DNA of 64,000 bases from Gigaspora margarita. Taxonomy: Eukaryota > Glomeromycota > Glomeromycetes > Diversisporales > Gigasporaceae. The stretch covers positions 101,599 to 165,598 of the forward strand of contig WTPW01000326.1 of assembly GCA_009809945.1 (NCBI GenBank). The letters run 5' to 3'. Made by a program: the position numbers and the translations under genes. Below the pieces are notes generated by a model. It was given only the letters and a program-made list of their open reading frames with translations. It had not been told where the DNA came from and did no database searches. Positions 44,744 through 55,665 of this stretch are shown one piece after another (positions within the stretch are counted from its first letter, which is position 1; every line of letters starts with the position of its first letter).

Positions 44744-47229
44744 ATGTCGGCAACACCTCTGAATCTAAATGTTGTCCAACAAGATGGTCAACTACCAGCT
44801 GATACCCAACCGATGCAATTAGATGTCGAAGAGGACGTCAACACAAATCCAATTAAAAACCAAAAAACAACCCAAGCTATAGACGAAACCACTCCCCTAC
44901 CCTCCACTACCGTTAACGACATGGATCTCACTCCTACAAATTCTGCAGAAAGTGGCGAATGCCCCGACACCCCGAAAAATCCAGCAATAATGTCATCAAA
45001 ACAAAACAACAACATAACAGTGCAAACTCTCCCACGCCCTACGCAATCGGAAATAGTTTTCTCACCATCAAACCCATATATCCAGAACTCCCACGATATA
45101 ATTTCCCACGATGATCAATATACCACAACAGATCGACAACAGTTGCCCGACCAGAATATTCTAGAACAAACTGATAGGGAAAGATTTTTTAACCAATTAG
45201 GCGAGAACTGCTTTTTCGACCTAGATGACCCCTCTTCTGACCTCCCAACCTCCACCTCCGGCAAAAAATATAATAACTTGGCCCTGTTCATGGAAATTGA
45301 AACAGCCTCAAATGAGACCATCGGCAAGGAAGACCCCTCTACAAAGTTAACTTATAGCGAAGTACTCTCAAACTCCCACACTAATAAGAAACTAAGTTTC
45401 GAACCAATCGACCCCAATGCAGACAATTGGCACGCAATTTCCTCTGCTTGATACACTGAAATGCTAAAAGACCATAAGGCCTACACCCCCTTCGACCCGA
45501 CCGCCTGGCCCACTGATCAAATTCTCCTAGCAATGGAAGATCATGAGACCCTCTTAAAATTTGTGGAATACAAACTTTCCACGGCACCCACACAGATTGC
45601 TATCCCCCATGCCATAAATCTGAAACTCACCTACAGAGACACGGCCTTCTTCTGCACCTTTACCCGCAATGTAGCAACACAGCCGCAACATCAAAAAGAA
45701 TTTTCTTTCCTATTAAATAAGGCCATAGACCGATACAAAAAAAACCATGACGTTCCCATTACTACAAAAAATAATCGTGACCAGATATTTTTCGGTCTAA
45801 GGAAGAAGATAATCATAGACTTCGTCTCTAATATGGAATTCTTGGATATGGACGCACACGAGATTACTCAACATCTGCACTACCTATGGGGTTTTGCAAA
45901 GATCAACCACAATGAAAAATTCGAACGTGTTAGAGCAAACATCTGAGAAATTTTGGCAAAACTACTAACCCCTTTCCCGGGTTCCCCCGATGACATACCT
46001 ACTGAAATGAGCGAACTAATCCCATTCCAACTACCAATTACAGACCATCGCTATACTAGACAGAGTGTCAGAGCCCTAAGGCAAATCTTTAGTTTCTAAC
46101 AACTTCCCGAAGCGTATTTTGCTAACTCAAGAATCCCTTTACCAGAACACCCCAATGAACTACCGTATCCTATCATGAATAAGCACCCCTTTTTTGAAAT
46201 TTCAAACTCAACGTTCTTGATAATTATCTTATCAAACTTAATAAAAATTTTTTTATTTAAATTTTATAGATCTATAAAATTTAAATAAAAAAAATTTTAT
46301 TAAGTTTGATAAGATAATTATCAAGAACATTGAGTTTAAAATTTCAAAAAAGGGGGTGCTTATTCATGATAGGATACGGTAAATGACTTAACAAGAGAGC
46401 TGTTTCTGATTACAGACCCACTAGAATTGCGTGATCTATCACAATATGTCCGACTTCTAAGAAAATATTACACATTTGAAAGAGTACCTCCCACATACTT
46501 CGACGTGCCAGAACCTAAACCCCCACTGCCTACCACCCCTCAGGCACTAGACAGTGAAATCACTCACCTATTCCCTTTTCTGCCAAAAGATGCCACAGAC
46601 TTTCGCAGACATATAGACATACTAAAGGAATACTATACCTTTAAGAGAATCCAAATGACTATATCCGAACCAAACGTAAACTACCTCCTGCTCCCTCAGA
46701 CTTAAAACTGAGAAATTCTTACAACTTCCCAATAGACAACCAACAAATTCTACGTGAATTCATAGCCAAAGCAGCCCAGGACTATTTCATACCAGAGCCG
46801 CTTCCCATTGCATACACAAACTTGAATCATACTAATAAACCTGACCTCCCATGGGACCACAGGAAACTAAAAAATGTGGAAATTAAACTCCCAATAACTA
46901 GCCCCAAAGATCTAGTCACTGCTGCCCGTAAACTAAGGAAACTCTACTTCTTTAGAGCCATACCAAAAAATTGGATAAACATCCCAAAGCGGTCAAAACC
47001 CACGAACCTCAAACCAGACCTCCCAACTACTTTAGAAGAAATCTTGAAGACCCTTCCTGATCTCTTCCCAGACCACCCTCCGGTGTTACCAATTACCAAA
47101 TACGAAGAATTCATCCCTACTGTAGATAAACTGTGAACAAAATTCTCCTTCACAAACGTCCCAAACTACATAATTGAACTAACAGACCTTCCCAAACCCA
47201 ATTGGGAGATTTTTGATTACGAAGATTAA
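44744..47229 (+). pseudogene. LINE ORF1 protein with a C-terminal tandem repeat, disrupted
   Basis: The first ATG in frame is 44744; the open frame extends upstream to 44630 without another ATG. The N-terminus (about 230 residues) is Thr/Pro/Asn/Gln-rich and probably disordered. The middle (45461-45946) is folded-looking (YRDTAFFCTFTRNV, QIFFGLRKKIIIDFV). From about 46010 the protein consists of roughly six degenerate units of about 50-60 residues with the pattern LPIT....(L)..LRKYYTF.R.P..Y....P..LP. Breaks: TGA 45449, TGA 45944, TAA 46097, a MITE at 46163-46379, a one-base loss in a C/T run near 46685, TGA 47134. The final TAA is at 47227. No zinc knuckle or RRM is recognisable, so its RNA-binding role is inferred only from position. 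Confidence 0.6.
46163..46379. mobile_element. 217-bp palindromic MITE inside LINE ORF1
   Basis: Left CCGTATCCTATCATGAATAA then GCACCCC; right GGGGTGCTTATTCATGATAG then GATACGG; the whole element folds on a centre near 46270 (AGATCT). TA at 46161-46162 and 46380-46381. Removing it with one TA joins PNEL directly to NDLTREL in frame; element plus TA is 219 bases, a multiple of three, but contains stops. Confidence 0.85.
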
Positions 47230-47231
47230 AT

Positions 47232-50200
47232 ATGACTGATACAAATACCATAATATCCACACCCCCACCGGGATCACCCATACAACTACTTATAGAAAAT
47301 TTTTCACTTACTAATGGAATTTTGATTGCTACATATAACATACAAGGTGCAAACAACCAACTCAAATTACAAAATTGGATTGAACATTGCCACGATTCTA
47401 ACCTACACATAATTGCTTTGACAGAGACTAAATTTACCGACCGTAATTCTAACCATACTAACCCCCTCTACTCCTTTTTCTATGCTAACTTCACTCCCTA
47501 TAACAATAAACAGAGGGCCTCGAGTCTGAGAACCGCGTTGATGGTATGCAAGCCCTTGCAACCCTATATCCATGATATAAAAACCTTCGATGGCACAGCA
47601 CTTTACATCGACTTCTACTTCCCTCCAACAAGTCGAGAATCATATCGACTTACTTACCATGAAGTACCAATTACCCCAAGTTAAACCAACATACACAAGA
47701 ACACCTGGTAAAGTGGTTTACGGAAGCCAAGAACAGAAATTGGAATGTCCTGCTCCTTGGGAACTTCAACAAATATCAATGCAGGAACACCAAATTTCCG
47801 CTATTTACCAATTTAAATGCCTCTAATGCAATTAGCCTCCTAGACTTTCATGACATTACCCAACCCACCTGGGTTTGCCCCACCTCGTCCAGCCAGATAG
47901 ATGATATATGGTGTACAAACAACCTACTGTTAGACCTTGATACCCCATCAATACATAGCACCGCTTTCATCACCAACAGCAACCATAGCATAGTTTCAAC
48001 TATATGGCACATTTAAATTCAAAAACAAAATATCCACAGGAATAAAAAACTAAGAAGGAAAATATACCAATATGAAAAAATGACAACAGAAAATTGGGAA
48101 GAATTCACTAAAGATGTAGACCATTTGGCCACCTCACAGGAACCACCTCTACCGCCCACAAACCTAGCACAATTGAACAAACTCTGGCACACCTGGTCCA
48201 TGTCAATCAAGCGACAAATTAACAATCACATTCCTTTTTCATTTACTTCTCCTAAAACCTTTCATGCATTATCACTAAAAGCAACACACCTCCACAACGC
48301 ACTAAAAATCTCCAATAAACTCCTCAGAAAATTAACCACCTCAGCTGTCCTTTCCGTGGGTGATGTCAATAACTCACTGAACAAAATTGCAACTCTGTCA
48401 AACCTCCCCGTCCCTACACTAACACAGGACGAGTTGATCAATGGGCTCCCTCAAACAATCATAAAATTAAAAAGCATCAAACACACCATATGGCTAGCCA
48501 GAAACGCAGAGAAAATGCAAGAACTCAGTAAAAGAATTGATGGCTTCGTTAACCATAGATACAATGACTTCTCTACTAACACAACAAGGATGCTCGACAG
48601 TATCTTAAAATGAAATCCTCACCGGTACGAACAGACAAAATCATCTTACCAGACAGGGTCCTAACAGAAAAACAAGAAATCAAAGATCACATACGAAGCC
48701 ACTTTAAAACCTGGACTAGAACAAACCCCCTTCAACAGATCCAGCCCTTATTAGAGAATGGGAAGACTCATACCAACTGATAAATTCAATTGACGGAAGG
48801 ATCTACTCTACGATTCTCGATCCTATTTCTTTGGAAGAACTAGAAAGCACTATCCAATTTGCGCCCAAAGGGAAAGCCCCTGGCCCCCTCACAATTACAA
48901 ATGAAGTATTACAACACCTCCCAACCTCAGCAAAGACAAACCTCCTACTAATCCTAAATGCTTGCCTACAATTGAATAAAGTACCAAATCAGTGGCTCCG
49001 AGCGAACATTTGGCCTATCCCCAAGAAGCCGAACTATAATTACGACCTCACAACCACACGTCCTATTACACTAATAGATCATACAAGAAAGGTCTTTACT
49101 AAAATACTAAACAATAGACTCACTCCAATCATTATGAAAAACAATATACTCTCTAGCTATAATTTTGCTGTCTTCCCATACCAATCAACCCTCCAACCCA
49201 TACTCCAGCTCGGACAAATTCTGGAAGACGCGGTTACTAATAAAAAGGACTTATGGATCCTTTCCCAGGATATGTCGAAAGCTTTCGACTCCGTCCATGT
49301 TAACACCTTAGCTAGAGCACTCCAAAGAATCAAAATTCCCCACCCTCTTATAGAACTACTAACATACCTCCTCTCGAACCGTACTAACCAAGTTATTACA
49401 GACTTAGGCTTTACAGAACCCTACACCGTACAAGACGGAATCGACCAAGGCGAAACTCTCTTCCCGCTCTTGTGAAAAATCTTCTACGACCCACTTATCA
49501 CAAAAATCCAACAAACCTACAAAGGCTATAGCTGTACTTCTCCTTCCCCCCAACACGAATTATTAAATACTTCAGTAATGGCTTATATGGACGACTCCCT
49601 CTGGGTGGCGTCAAACAAAAAAGAACTAATGGACATTATACAAACAGCCACTAATTTTTACCACCTCAACAACATCAGGGTCAATCCCTCGAAATCCTCC
49701 TTAGTCACCACTACCTCTTTAAATGATGCCAACATAACCTTCGATAATACAACAATCCAGGCATTACCCGCCAATTCGCCACTAAAATATCTAGGAGCTT
49801 GGTTCACAACAAACAACAACCACAGATACATACAAAAGCTAATCATTGCTGAAATAAACGCCAGTCTCCGTAGACTCCGTTATGCAAAAACAACAGAAAA
49901 ACAAGCTATCTACATCATTAACCACGTCATAATACCCCAATTTAAATACCGTCTTTATTCCTCATACCTCAATCGTAATCAGCTTAATACACTCAAACAA
50001 ACCATGACTACTTTAGTCAAATACAAAGCTAAATTAGCTCGGGGCCTCCCAAACTCCTTTCTCTTTTGCCTAGGGATTTATGCCTTAACTGACATTGAAC
50101 AAGCTCAAGACCAAGCCCTTATCACAACCCTACAAAAGGCCTAAACCACCCAAACTTCGGCTCATCCTACCTCAAAATTCGTCTGCAACAAATTCAAGAT

Positions 50201-52226
50201 GCCTCTAATAGCAACACTTCAGTTCTACTTGAACTCCCACTCCTGCCACTCAATCAACTNCACACTTACACGGCGCAGNCCATCTTAGCCATGCATAAAC
50301 TCAACGTCAGTTATTGTAATCCACAGTATGAATGGCCTATTATTACAAAACAACTCGGCACACCAATAGATCAAATCATTGACCTACACCCCAAAAAAGC
50401 ATACCTCAAAGGAAAATTGAACAAACTCAATATAACTAGCATTGAACAATTCCTGAGCTTAGATAACTGTGAATTGTTAAACTGGTCAACATTTCACCAT
50501 AACATTAAAAGAATACCGAGAGAAAGAATACCGAAATGGTTCTTCCTCGTCCAAGAACTAATCACATCAGCAGCCACACCTAGCTTTACCTTAGTTGAAC
50601 CAAACCCCTTCATCATTCCTGCCTGGACCGAAAGGAAGGGCTGGATCCTAACTCGTTAAGGCACTTTCAGAAAAATCTTCAACCCCGCTACACCGAAATT
50701 AAAAATCAAACATTATATCAATTCAANGACCTCTNCATACAACCTAAAACCTTGTCCTGGCTGTTCCATAAAAAATAAGAAATTCAAACACCAAGTTCAC
50801 TATTATTTTCTCACCGATAAGACCCAAATTTTTAATATACAAGTCGACTCCAGATACACAATTCATGCAAATATCAAAGACATCCAACGCGCACTTAAAC
50901 TTACATGGCCATCCATACCCAGACACAACATACAATCGACCCTCCCTAGGGCACATTTCTTATTTAAAAAACTCTCGAAAGAGGAATGGTCTGCACTAGT
51001 CAGTCACCATTTTAAAAAGAAATGCCTAACTCTTCAAATTGCTTGTACAAAAACCCAAGATCAATATAATACGAAATATGTCACCTCTATACAAACCTCA
51101 ACATCTGAACAACTAATACGCTCCCATAATAATTATTGGCCCTCACATATGACCTCCCTCCTAACAGCGTTCACCTTCATACTCACTACGATAAACTTAT
51201 CAACCACAATAAAATTGACTACTAACCACACTTCCTTCAAGAATTTAATTGAACAGATAAAAGACACTCCCCTGACAAACAGCAGAAGTTTAGACAAAAC
51301 ACCTTACCCATTAATCTCACACATCCTTTACGGACTACTACTAGACAGAAAACTATCGATTACCCTTGACTGAAGTTTAAAAGTTCACAACACACTAGAC
51401 CCTACTATTCTAGACATTACCCTCCACAGATTCCTCCACCACAAATATACCACACTATTGTTATACACACTGGTTCCCATTCAAACAAACGCACTTTTGA
51501 AACAAACATTCACCATAATAAACAACCTCAGATGGCATAACCAACAACGAATCACACTCTGGGACCAAATACTGAACAACATTAACTGGGACATGTCCCA
51601 ACAATACTTATCATACAATGATAAACCGAAAGCGCTCTATATACACCCCTCTCTGTCCAACTTAAAAAATTTCAAAGTTAAACTTATAGCGGAAGGACTT
51701 GCCTACTCAACTCCTCTTACACCTCCGTAACCCACGCAAGAATCCAAGCCATCTCTGTCCAAGATGCCAGGCTGCTCCTGAAGACATCGTACATATACTA
51801 ACTTGCATCTCTAACCCCTTTTCTTTCCGTACTAAACTAAACAGCATTCTGAAAGAAGTAGCAGAAAAATGCAAATTACAATACGAAATTCCCAATAACT
51901 TCATTCAAACATACATTGACCTCCACATTACCAAAGCAGTTCCCGTCGGCATTATAACGACCTCTACCACAATTCTACTTCCCTCAAATAGACTAAAACA
52001 AAAATATACACCGGTGCTCCACCATTATATTACCGAATTCATATATCAAGAAATCTGGTTACCCTCAAGAGCAGCACAACATTCGGGCATCCTCTCTCCT
52101 TTCACTCCGATACTGCTGCCAGTTCTCACTCCAACAAAACCTTTAACTCAATCTTTCATTTCACAAAAACTTTATTTTTATATCTCACGTAACACAACTT
52201 TCTTACACAACTTACTCGAAAACTAG
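47232..52226 (+). pseudogene. LINE ORF2 polyprotein: endonuclease, reverse transcriptase, RNase-H-like region, zinc motif (disrupted)
   Basis: The apurinic-type endonuclease (47232-48016) shows TYNIQG and ALTETKF, but the expected GDFN is GNFN (about 47760) and the final SDH is SNH (about 47986). A TAA at 48014 and a linker (48080-48610) follow. The reverse transcriptase (48831-50144) has FAPKGKAPGP, RPITLIDHTRKVFTK, motif A SQDMSKAFDSV, motif B DGIDQGETLFPLL followed by TGA (49473) where Trp is usual, and motif C AYMDDSLW with YMDD at 49584-49595. Downstream are a thumb region, NPFIIPAW, CPGC (about 50755), a region resembling RNase H in layout (TSLLTAFTFILTT ... KLTTNHTSFKNLIEQ) without its acidic residues, and a C-terminal CPRCQAAPEDIVHILTC zinc motif. 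Frameshifts occur near 47640, 48615-48790, 50144, 50700 and 51720. Undetermined bases at 50260, 50279, 50727, 50735. Confidence 0.75.
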
Positions 52227-52379
52227 AGGTCTACGACCATTCTAGTAAAGAATAAGGTCGAGAGTAAACCACAGCTCTTACCCTTACTTCCCAAATAGAT
52301 TAGTTTTTTCTTACATATAATTCTTATATGTATAACTCACTTAATCTTAATAAAGAATTAGAGGATAGACCTCTCTTTA
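52227..52379 (+). other. LINE 3' UTR with terminal complementary blocks
   Basis: AGAGGTCTA (52224-52232) near the ORF2 stop and TAGACCTCT (about 52366) just before the poly-A are perfectly complementary and could close the 3' UTR as a stem; an inner hairpin CATATAATTCTTATATG lies at about 52315. In several LINE groups a 3' stem-loop is the reverse transcriptase recognition site; here that is inference. Confidence 0.4.
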
Positions 52380-52466
52380 AAAAAAAAAAAAAAAAAAAAG
52401 AATAAGTTTACTTAAGTGACCATAATCGATTTACATAGTAAAATTATAACTTTACTATGTAGCAAT

Positions 52467-53510
52467 TATAATTGATTTACTAAAATAAGCTGCCCTAATT
52501 TTTTGTGTTCAACATTGGGCAATTTATTTTCAAAAACATATGGTAATACAATATATTTATTTATTTGTTATTATTAATTTTACTTTTTAAAGGTTTGTAT
52601 CTAAAAATAAGCTATCCTTTGTTGTGCTTTAAATTAATTAAAATAGTAAATAACCCAAAAATAAGCTACCCCTGGATTTTTTGTATTAAAAATTGGCAAA
52701 AAAAGGTAGCTTATTTTTTGGAAATATGCAGTATTTGTTTTTTATATATTATAAAAATTTGGACATAAATTTGCTTATATTTTTTTTATACAGTATTAGC
52801 ATTTTTCTACACATTTGTTAGTGTTATTTTGAAACTCAACTTGATTGCAATATGAACTAATAAATGAAAACCTTTTTGCATTAATCAAATAAATAAAGTA
52901 ACTACAAACTAAACTACTTTCTTTTATAGCCAACATCTATCATTAAATATGGAATAAACATTTACTCTGTATAACCTATGCTATATTTAAACCTAATCCA
53001 CATATGCCCAAGTATTGCTTTCCCAAACCTAGGTGTAATAATACATAATTAAATCCTCTTAATTCTTAATCTTTCTATCTCTACTTTATCTACTCTTGAA
53101 TTATTGCATTTGTACTACATGCCTAGTACCAGATTTCATACAATATCTATTATTTACTTTTTGAATTAGATTTTTATATTAGGTATTTTCACTTTATTTA
53201 CACAGTATTGATTTAATTATTATAACCAATTTTTATACTTACTGACTAATTAATGAAAATAAATAAATCCTTAGATTAATAAGCATTCTTATATTCACAT
53301 ATTACATTATCAAGAATGAAATAAATTAAAATAGTAAATATTTATAAAATTTGATTACCTTATTCTAAATATTATAGTTATTGAATACAAAAAGTGGCTA
53401 TAGAATAATTTGATAATATATGCTCAATAATAACAAAAAAAAATTACAAATTTCTGTTATTAAGATTTAAATTTTGCATTTAATACTGTAAAGAACTTAG
53501 ATAAAACCTA
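52467..53510. other. AT-rich spacer with AAAATAAGCTACCC repeats
   Basis: ATAAGCTRCCC or ATAAGCTATCC words occur near 52482, 52606, 52665 and inverted near 52707 (GGTAGCTTATTTTT), mirroring 44125-44215. No gene. Confidence 0.4.
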
Positions 53511-54016
53511 CTTCTATGCATTTAGATTGAGCTTGTTGCATTTATAATTTTTTGTATAATCATCTTCTAATAACTACAATGTGTGGTTAAAGTTGAATTA
53601 ATTTGTATTTGATTTATCATAATTTCTAGTATTAATTATTGTAGTTAATACTGTTACGAAATTTACTCACAATTTAGTTCTATATAGTAAGTAATTGAGT
53701 TAGTTGGTGTAAAAATTATTGTAATTTCTATTAGGAGTTACTGCAAAATATTCTATTACAAAATTCATTTGCTATTACAATACACAATATAAGGTTAAAT
53801 TAGCTATTTTGAAAATATCATTATAAAAAATAATCTGTTATAGAACTTACTTGCTATTCTAGCACTACTATTGAAGTTAAGATCAAGTTAATTTGCTTTA
53901 AAATTTTTATAATTTTACTTTAAGATACTGTAAATTTTTGTTACAGAACTTATTTGCTATAACAGTATATAGTTAAGTTAATTTGCATTGAAATTAGTAT
54001 GATTTCTACATGTATA
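53511..54016. repeat. Degenerate tandem array, left part (interrupted by LINE 2)
   Basis: Units of about 100 bp contain ACTTACTTGCTATTCTAG or close variants and TTAAGTTAATTTGCATT / TGAATTAATTTGTATTTG. The same pattern continues at 60700-61100 beyond the LINE. Confidence 0.5.
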
Positions 54017-54040
54017 TAGTTAAAATTGAGTTTTTTTTTT

Positions 54041-55082
54041 ATTCTTAGACAAATCTCACCAGAGCCTGATAATGTGTTATTTGTACAGAAAAAGTAAATT
54101 AATTCTATATACAAAAGCTACGAAAGTAGAAAATCACATCTGACATCAACCAGTTGCTTTGTAGCACCTAATTGTGAGTTGTCGCACCAATTTATGGATA
54201 AATCAGAGAGTCTTGTCAAATCTGTCTAAGACCCAGCCCAAAATAGAATTTCACCACCTTGGATATATCTTTTAACCGCTACTTGCCACAAACTATTAGC
54301 AGTACGGTTCTTCTTTTCAACAATCTCTTTCTTTTCATCATGTAATAATAAACTCTCTTTTCAAACAGATCTGCGAGATCTTATATTGGAGATGTTGACC
54401 CTTGCCTTCTCTTTACTGGAAACTTTAAACCTTTCTTTAAGTATGTGTTTTTCCTTAGGCTTCCTTTTTTTCTCTTTGACAGTAATGCCTTCTTCTTTTT
54501 CCCATAATCTGATAAGTCAACACTGCTCTTTCCATATAGTTTCATAAAAACCATTCTATACTATTGAGACAAAATTCTGTATGAGTGTTTTGGCTGTGTT
54601 TCCTAAAATGAGCTGTACTGTGAGGTGTTCCAGAAGTTTAATTGGTACTAGACCCCTTATGTAACTTTGACGTAGCTCTATAATTTCTTGCATATATGAA
54701 CCCACTACCAGTTGGTAATAGCTCACTAGTGGGAGCAAAAACTGGTTTGTACTACTCAGTTTTGATCATGTAACTCTAGTAGTGACTTTAGTTATATTTA
54801 TCCAACTCTATTTATAGTAGGTACAATCTGCCAAATGGTCTTGCATTTTTGTTACCTTTGTCTTACAGCATATGCATTCATTGCTTTTATATAATAATGG
54901 TTTCGCTTCTTTAATTTATCCAGAACTGGTAATTTGTTTGCAAGACATTTGATTTGGGTAGATAAACGTTTACTTTGAAAGAGTGATATACAGTAGATAC
55001 TATTTTGTTTTTTCTTTAAATCCCAATAACTTCGCCAGTCATAGTTTGTTTGCTTGAGATCTGGTTCACTAGGTATAGTCAT
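54041..55082 (-). pseudogene. LINE 2: C-terminal region
   Basis: MTIPSEPDLKQTNYDWRSYW, SLFQSKRLSTQIKCLANKLP, KRNHYYIKAMNAYAVRQ, with the expected Cys-rich motif following in other frames; then VGSYMQEIIELRQSYIRGLV, LTVQLILGNTAKTLIQNFVS, a lysine-rich EEGITVKEKKRKPKEKHILK stretch and a final NSLWQVAVKRYIQGGEILFW. The order fits LINE C-termini I recall from mycorrhizal fungi. Several frameshifts and stops. Confidence 0.55.
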
Positions 55083-55094
55083 ATTAGAAGTTCT

Positions 55095-55665
55095 CTATCT
55101 GAAAGCTGTTTGCCATGCTAGTAATGTTTTGGTGAACGAATGTGTAGGTTTTTCTACGAGGCAATCTTGCCAGAAGAGGGGAACTTGTACTCTTGAATTG
55201 CAGTTTTTAAGGATGTTTGTCAAAGAAGAAAGATGTAAAGCAAGTTTAGCCAGAGTGTCCGCCTTGTCATTCCAGATATTGCCACTTTGGCCTTTAATTT
55301 TTTCTAGTATTAGTTTGATTTTTTTGAAATAGATTATATTTACAATTTCTGATATAATTAGGTAATTTTTCTCTTTGAGCCATTTATTCAGTGCATTGGA
55401 CAATTCTCTTCTGTTAATACTTGCTATCACAGCTGCACTATTTGAGATAACTGTTGCTATTGAATTATTCGGGACTATAATTAGCGCTAGCCAAATTGCG
55501 ACAAGTTCTGCCTTGGTTAATGAGGGCCAATTTTCCACTCTAACAGATTCTTCTGCAATAAATTTTTTCCTACTGCTATTCATCTGAACCCAACTAGCAC
55601 CCATCTTTGTGCCTATATTATCTGTCAACAAAGAACCGTCTGTATAAAAAACTAAACTAGATAAG
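55095..55665 (-). pseudogene. LINE 2: RNase H domain
   Basis: FYTDGSLLTDNIGTKMGASW (first catalytic Asp in TDGS), RVENWPSLTKAELVAIWLAL (catalytic Glu), then VISNSAAVIAS where TDS is usual, so the third acidic residue is Asn, and GNIWNDKADTLAKLAL (last Asp). The domain would degrade RNA in the RNA:DNA hybrid during reverse transcription. The frame shifts at about 55090 into the C-terminal region. The single D-to-N change fits a G-to-A transition. Confidence 0.7.

Larger units (their letters stand above)
44511..52399 (+). mobile_element. Nearly full-length 7.9-kb LINE retrotransposon
   Basis: The element is bounded by the target duplication AGAATAAGTTTACTTAA (44494-44510; repeated ending at 52415, with its first A merging into the poly-A) and ends in about 20 A. 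A 5' leader of about 140-230 bp is followed by ORF1 (to 47229), two bases, ORF2 (from 47232) with endonuclease, reverse transcriptase and a C-terminal zinc motif, and a 150-bp 3' UTR. Base composition differs sharply from the surroundings: much more C, very little G on the sense strand. Both ORFs carry stops and frameshifts and ORF1 a MITE, so this copy is inactive. The near-perfect long target duplication suggests the insertion is not very old. Confidence 0.85.
44232..52466. mobile_element. Foldback element that hosts the large LINE
   Basis: The left arm CATAGTAAAGTCATAATTTT, TGCTTAAGTAAACTTATTT (from 44232) is the inverse of the right arm AATAAGTTTACTTAAG ... CATAGTAAAATTATAACTTT (52401-52466). 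The centre is near 44375. Without the LINE the element is about 350 bp. Flanks on both sides carry AAAATAAGCTACCC-type repeats. Confidence 0.6.
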
